DNA of 64,000 bases, taken from the NCBI GenBank assembly GCA_000469685.2, contig LS997565.1, positions 46,552,810 to 46,616,809 on the forward strand, written 5' to 3'. Under the pieces are notes generated by a model. The model saw only the letters and a program-made list of their open reading frames with translations, did no database searches and was not told the origin of the DNA. This DNA comes from Haemonchus contortus (taxonomy: Eukaryota; Nematoda; Chromadorea; Rhabditida; Trichostrongylidae). The position numbers and the translations under genes are program-made. This document shows, piece by piece, positions 59,019 through 64,000 of the stretch (position 1 is its first letter; every line of letters begins with the position of its first letter).

Positions 59019-62000
59019 AAATGACTAAGTAATTGAGAAAACCAGTGTCGTATAGAGCTGGCTAGCAAGAAGCAGAATGACAGGGTCCAATAAGAGCACA
59101 CAAATAGTAAAATTACAACACAGTAAAATTAACTAAAAGGTGGGAGAGAGATTTACAGTGAAAATAATTTTTCTAGAATAAATGCCGCGGCTGCGCTGCG
59201 TACGAGGATTGGAGCGCGTTATTTTCAGAGGAACTCAAGTCATGCCCTACGGTGGGTTCCCACAAAATGCTGTCCGAATTCAGGTAGGTCCTGAATTCAG
59301 TTTTGCAAAAAAAAAGTACGAACTTCACTTCACAGGGTCTCGTTTTGGAAGATATCCTTAAGGTGGATCGATGGCATAAGATGAAAATCACAATCGAAAT
59401 TCGTCTTCATAAGTAAACACAAATTATGTCTGACAGATTTCTGAAAATTCTGGTTAAGAAACAGCCTTAGGATTTAAAAGGCAGTGGACATCTCCTTCCT
59501 GAAGGTACGGGACAAAGGATATTAATGAAGTAGAATAGAATAGAAATATTACCCCCTCCCACTCCGAAGAAGAAACTGGTTTCGTTGAATCCTTGTAAGG
59601 AAGCCAATCCCAAAACAGAAGGCTTTGATAATATCGTTAGCTCAGACAAGAACGATGAGTAGAGTGGGTTGCGTAAACCATTAACCCTTTTAACCCTTTG
59701 GAGTGAGCCATGCACTCGGCAATTGTGGAGAACAGTTTGAACCTATTACATCTACAGTTTCGGAAAAGAGTGTATACAACCAAAGAGAATATTTCATATG
59801 CATGAGGCGCATGTGGAGCTCTGCTCCGATTTCTTATCTTGGCTATTCCTCTTTAAATAGTTCTCTCTACCTCAAAGGCTTTACCAGTATGAAAGTAAAG
59901 TTACGAAGACTTCAATTGAGATACTGTTCCATTGACGGTAGACAGTCATCAATTGCATCAGCCGTTCAGTTCTTTCTTGATATGCCGAGAAAATTTTTTC
60001 CTCGATCTTTCAGAGCTCTATCAACCACTGCCTGATGGTGTTATGCACATCTGATGACCAAAAATCAGATTTATTTTGGCCCCCTTGCAGTTCAAAGTGA
60101 AATCTTTACAGATTGTCAGCCGTGGAGAGCTCAGGATTTGGAGAATCTGACTGAATAAATCTCGGTGAGTAAAATGGCCATGAGTCCGCTGCCTGGAGGT
60201 GTTTCGGCTGATTCAATGTAAAGCAGCAATGCCAGCCTCTAGTATCAGATAGAACGAACATGAAATTACTTTGGAAGTATTCCTTCTCCTTACAAACTTG
60301 ATAGTACTACTTATTGCGAAAACGCCCTGTGTTACAATCAATTTATTCATAATAGTTTATTTCATCTTAATTCACAACGACAGAAATCAACCAATATCAC
60401 AAAATGTGAAAATATATGGCAGATAAACGTTGGAGATACTGAGTAGTTAGCCGTCACGTCATAATTTGCGATTAGGATGGGTACGTGTGCAGCAAGAGGC
60501 TCGATCCATTCACATCGCACGGCGACACTTAGCTAGTTGTCTCGCCGCGCGGCATGCCGCTCGAGTCCAATGCTCGTTATTCAATTCAGATTCGTGTGAA
60601 CAACGCGGCATACTACTTCATAACCAACGCTATAGAAAAGTAACAAATTAAAAAGGATCCTGCCTATATCATCGAAAATCGATCGATAACAGAGGAATTC
60701 AACGTAAGCGATGAGAAGGAGTCATATATAAAAAGCTCTGGGAATGCTAAAATAGGCAACATTTATCGACGAAGGAATAGGCGTATAAGCACTTACACGA
60801 TAAGACATCATCAGCTAGACATCATAAAGAATAAAACATGGGTATCGATTGAAGTTCCGCACCAATCGATACACATGGCACGCATTTAGGCCGATTCTTA
60901 TTTTGTACAGCTCGTCCAAAAACAGAAAAAAGAATTAGATGGTTATGCATGCACGAAATCAATCTTCATCGCAATGTACATGGGTAGCCTCACAATCTAG
61001 TGACGTGCCGTTGAAAAGCTGTAATATGAATCTGCTTTTAAGGGGCAGTGCACAAATCCCATCGCACGTCGGAGACGCAGAGGATTCACTGGTGAGTTGT
61101 CTGGCCCACGATAATGGGTCCATCGCTGCGCGTTGGCACTTAAGCGCATGCCTGGATACGCAGTCAAAACGTGATGGTCGGCCCACCCCGTATCTCTATG
61201 ACTTTTGATGCTATCTTCCGTGGGACGCCTCTGCGTCTCTGTCCACCAGACGCGCGGTGGACATTCCGCATTCTACCCTCACCTATGATTTGAAAATAGA
61301 TATAAACATGCTTGAATACGTAACAAAGAGGTGGAAGACTGTTGATTGAAGTATTCCCAAATGAATTAGCTCTAATTATACTTCAGCTTAGTGACGACAT
61401 TTCAATAATGGAGAGGAACTCGATTGAAAGTATCATTGAAGAGGAAGAAAATAGCCTATCTGTGAATACGGAAAGAAAGACCGTAAGCAACGCAATGAAG
61501 TCTTAAAACTTACAATCTCACGAAAGTTATTTCACTAATTCATCAATATTATTCATACAAATTATGTTCTTAATCACTCAGAAAGTAATATTGAAAGGAT
61601 AATCGGTGAAGAACTATCACAACCGTCCATGCACTTCTATCGGCACAGTGACCTACAAAGTATAGAATTTCCTTGGACGGACGTTTTTGTGAAACAACAT
61701 CAGTGGTTTCTATTTCTAGCTTTAGTAGTGAAGTATAACTTTGTCATAAAGAGACAAGAGACCGGGCAATATTTAACCACGCGCAACCGCGACGCGGCCG
61801 CGCGCGTACTTGGGGTCACTTCTAGCCGATTGGTGGAAAAACCGTGTATCCACAAACCCCTATCAAATTTATAATGTTCAGGGGGAGCATCATTCTCTCT
61901 AGTAACTGAAGAAGAATTACGATATTAGATAAAGTAAAATGAGCGTAAGAAGCGTTCAATCGTGGTAGGACCCACTAAAGTTGAATCAAACAAAAATAGC

Positions 62001-62063
62001 ATCAAATCGTGAGGATAACAGATTTGAGAAAACGATATAAAACCTCCTAAAGTCATCGACTGT
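59019..62063. other. Region between hydrolase B and the sorting nexin
   Basis: No supported gene. Contains a fragment of a GC-rich foldback family at about 60516-60555 and a weak 12-bp inverted pair (GAGACGCAGAGG near 61071 and CCTCTGCGTCTC at 61227). Frames at 59703-60035 and 60939-61208 have no recognisable domain. Confidence 0.4.
60516..60555. repeat. Fragment of a GC-rich foldback family
   Basis: TTAGCTAGTTGTCTCGCCGC closely matches one arm of the hairpin at 62259-62335 (reverse strand CTAGCTAGTTGTCTTGCGGC). Confidence 0.45.
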
Positions 62064-63619
62064 TCAGAATTCGTAGAGCTTTGCCATTTCGTTGAGAGTA
62101 TTAGCCATTTTTTGATAGAAATCTGCTTGCCGCTTCAGGTACGTGTGCATTGTCACCCGGACATCCTCGATCTAAGAAAGATATAGTTAGTACGTGAAGT
62201 TGAAGTACAAACTGTAAATGGAGCGCAAAGTATAGCAATTGATCGAGGTCGCCTAAATGCGCGGCGAATCCTAGTTAGTTGTCTTGCTGGGTAGATGCGG
62301 CGCCGCAAGACAACTAGCTAGGAATCGTCGCGCGCTTTGAATGGACGAAGATAACACGTTGCTCGTGCCTCTATCTGGATTCACATTCTGCAAATTTGCA
62401 ACCATCAACAACGTTTATCCATTTCTCCTGATGAGGATTAGCCTGGCGCTTTCGCCGATCAACAAATGATCCAATTTCTTCTAAAACAGAATATTACTAC
62501 GTACCTTTTCTGTATTCAGATGGTTCATTTCAGCCAACACTGCATAGCTCGTTGAATCTACACGTCGCTTTATCCGTTCAGCATCGGCATGTGACAGCTT
62601 AGTCTCATTTTCCCTGTACTTTTGAATAGCTTGCTGAAATGAAGGAAGACAATCAGTGACCAATTAAGGATTGTGAATGTGAATTTGCAGACTTTGCACA
62701 GTTGGAATGCCAACAAAGAACAGCCTTTCTTGCAATCGTAGTAGTGAGAGTTTCAGATTCAGCTGGTAAAATCTGTCAGAAATAAAAATTGAAAGGGAGG
62801 AACGTGCGCTAAGAAGGCGGCGTTGGGACGGAAGCGCCGGGCTTCAGATCTGAATTGCCCTAACGCAGGTAGAGATACGCTCAAGGCGGGCGACGGGCCC
62901 AAGAAGAAGTGGTAATCCGCTCTTATGAAGAAAATAAGAAAGTTAGCGTAATCAGAGAAACAAGGCTTCAAAAATTAAAATCAGGGGTTGGACTGTGAGG
63001 ACAAAAGTTGCATGGAAGGGGTATTTGGACGAGCTGTCCAAATGAGTGTGCCATTGCGTATAGCTGGCAACAGTAAGCTGCTTGCCAACGTGGGCGTCTT
63101 GGTGTTAATGGTGCAACCTCCACAGCCTCAACAATACCGCGGAAACTCGTCCACCCACGGGTGTGTACATCGGCTAAACCCATTTTGTGCCCTTCTTACG
63201 CCCTACCTTTGCCGCTCTTCGACCTAACAGCGTCCCTTGTGCTGTCTTTGGAGGTCACCGGTTTATCCAAAAAAGCACTTTCAGAGACAGTTTCCATCGT
63301 GAACTAGACTTTAAAAGGACGATGCTAGTTCCGTCACTGTCCGAAAACCGAGCGAAAAAGGTGAAAGGAAAACACCAAATAACCACTTATCGTTCACAAG
63401 TAAGCGGCCAAAAGTTCTTCAAAGGCAGACGAATAATGATTTAATGCATTACCTTATGTACATGCAAAATATCAGGAGCCGTTTGTATAGTGCCTTTGAA
63501 GGAATAGAGACTTTCTGCTACTGGTTCCATGTCGTTCCGCGAATGTAATTCGAAATCATCACCGATTTGATGATAGTGGTGAGCCGTCTGTTTTAAAGCA
63601 TCCACCATACGATTGCTTC
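62064..63619 (-). CDS. lst-4: SNX9-family sorting nexin, C-terminal BAR exons (partial)
   Basis: The last three exons in transcript order: 63453-63619, 62505-62633, 62064-62171 (stop TGA), giving 133 residues. The phases agree. The sequence reads like the end of a SNX9/18/33 BAR domain: HYHQIGDDFELHSRNDMEP, SFKGTIQTAPDILHVHK, a KRRVDSTSYAVLAEMNHL block, then a final helix with VTMHTYLKRQADFYQKMA. In human SNX9 the same region has the order EYKGFLGCFPDIIGTHK, YALQAEMNHF, LEQQVQFYE. SNX9 proteins have SH3-PX-BAR domains, bind phosphoinositides and act with dynamin in endocytosis; C. elegans has one, LST-4, which also works in cell-corpse clearance. The SH3 and PX parts lie beyond the right edge. 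The symbol is by family match, not by alignment. Confidence 0.82.
62259..62335. repeat. GC-rich hairpin in the sorting nexin intron
   Basis: GCGCGGCGAATCCTAGTTAG, then TTGTCTTGC, pairs with GCAAGACAACTAGCTAGG, then AATCGTCGCGCGC, around a 17-bp loop. Arms are about 30 bp with few mismatches. A related arm occurs at 60516-60555, so it is a dispersed foldback unit. Confidence 0.6.
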
Positions 63620-64000
63620 CTAAATATAGATCCGTATTGATTAGTGGAAAATTTATTGACACTAATGGTTATTGCAATGGCCTCTAAGCAAGTGTATGTA
63701 CGTACGGAAGCATATGAGCCTGAGCGCTCTGGAAGCCCTTCATGAACGAAACTCTTAAATTTGACGCTCAGGGACCAAATAAAAGGAAGGGGTAAAGAAG
63801 GGGAGGGCTGCCAGCATCGTCATGAGCATAATTCTTCTGTCGCTTTGGGAGATAATCAACTACTTTTCTCATATCTTCGGGGTCATCCTTTAGTCTCCTG
63901 GGCCTGGAAAACTTAAGGTCACAACAGAACTTTGACTGACCAATTTATCCAGTATTCGGGACGCTCCCTGCATTCGACTTCCATTCAAGATGGATTTTCT
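63620..64000. other. Right edge: upstream intron of the sorting nexin
   Basis: Intron sequence preceding the 63453-63619 exon, since that exon begins in phase 1 after ATATTTAG. A minus-strand open stretch after TTTTCCAG at 63904 (RRLKDDPEDMRKVVDYLPK) might be an exon but lacks a donor compatible with the next exon. Confidence 0.4.

Noticed and set aside
63820..63903. Additional sorting nexin exon (RRLKDDPEDMRKVVDYLPK)
   Set aside because: Good acceptor but no donor that gives the phase needed by the next exon, and no match I know in SNX9 proteins.

Overview
This window looks like nuclear DNA of a clade V (strongylid, hookworm-like) nematode. The signs are AT-leaning sequence, genes split into many small exons (about 54-470 bp) with nematode splice sites (pyrimidine tract plus TTTCAG, GTAAGT/GTGAGT), small secreted ShK-type proteins, decayed RTE and Tc1-like elements and numerous foldback elements. 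The genus is inference. No bacterial operon, CRISPR array or virus was seen.

Layout. (1) 0.5-6.6 kb: two near-identical two-exon ShK-domain secreted-protein genes face each other (610-1326 plus, 5768-6470 minus). Both carry the same palindrome and TATA box at the same distances from the ATG. A decayed RTE-type LINE (about 2384-5032, minus) lies between them, flanked by an exact 18-bp direct repeat and starting with a tRNA-like stretch. (2) 6.6-27.3 kb: gene-poor. It holds tRNA-Glu(UUC), two weak small-gene candidates, tRNA-like SINE pieces, a TA-flanked MITE (22240-22747) and a 256-bp foldback element with an apparent 10-bp target duplication. (3) 27.3-40.6 kb, plus: a gene of about 17 exons for a single-pass receptor with a SEFIR domain, an IL-17 receptor homologue of the C. 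elegans ILCR kind. (4) 42.8-47.2 kb: an inverted repeat of about 1.15 kb per arm, each arm with a long hairpin and a tRNA-like box. Its spacer holds a dead Tc1-like transposon with doubled terminal sites. (5) 47.7-59.0 kb, minus: two tandem alpha/beta-hydrolase genes with matching exon boundaries and an intact-looking catalytic triad; a second MITE copy lies between them. (6) 62.1-64.0 kb, minus: the last three exons of a SNX9-family (LST-4-like) sorting nexin BAR domain; the gene continues past the right edge.

The genes do not form one pathway: a small secreted ShK family, a cytokine-type receptor, a duplicated hydrolase and an endocytic membrane-bending protein sit side by side. The strongest structural stories are the mirror-image ShK pair with its shared palindromic promoter motif, and the large inverted repeat wrapped around a Tc1 element. 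Exon models were read by eye from splice signals and reading-frame phase, so boundaries in the receptor ectodomain and the 5' ends of both hydrolases are provisional.
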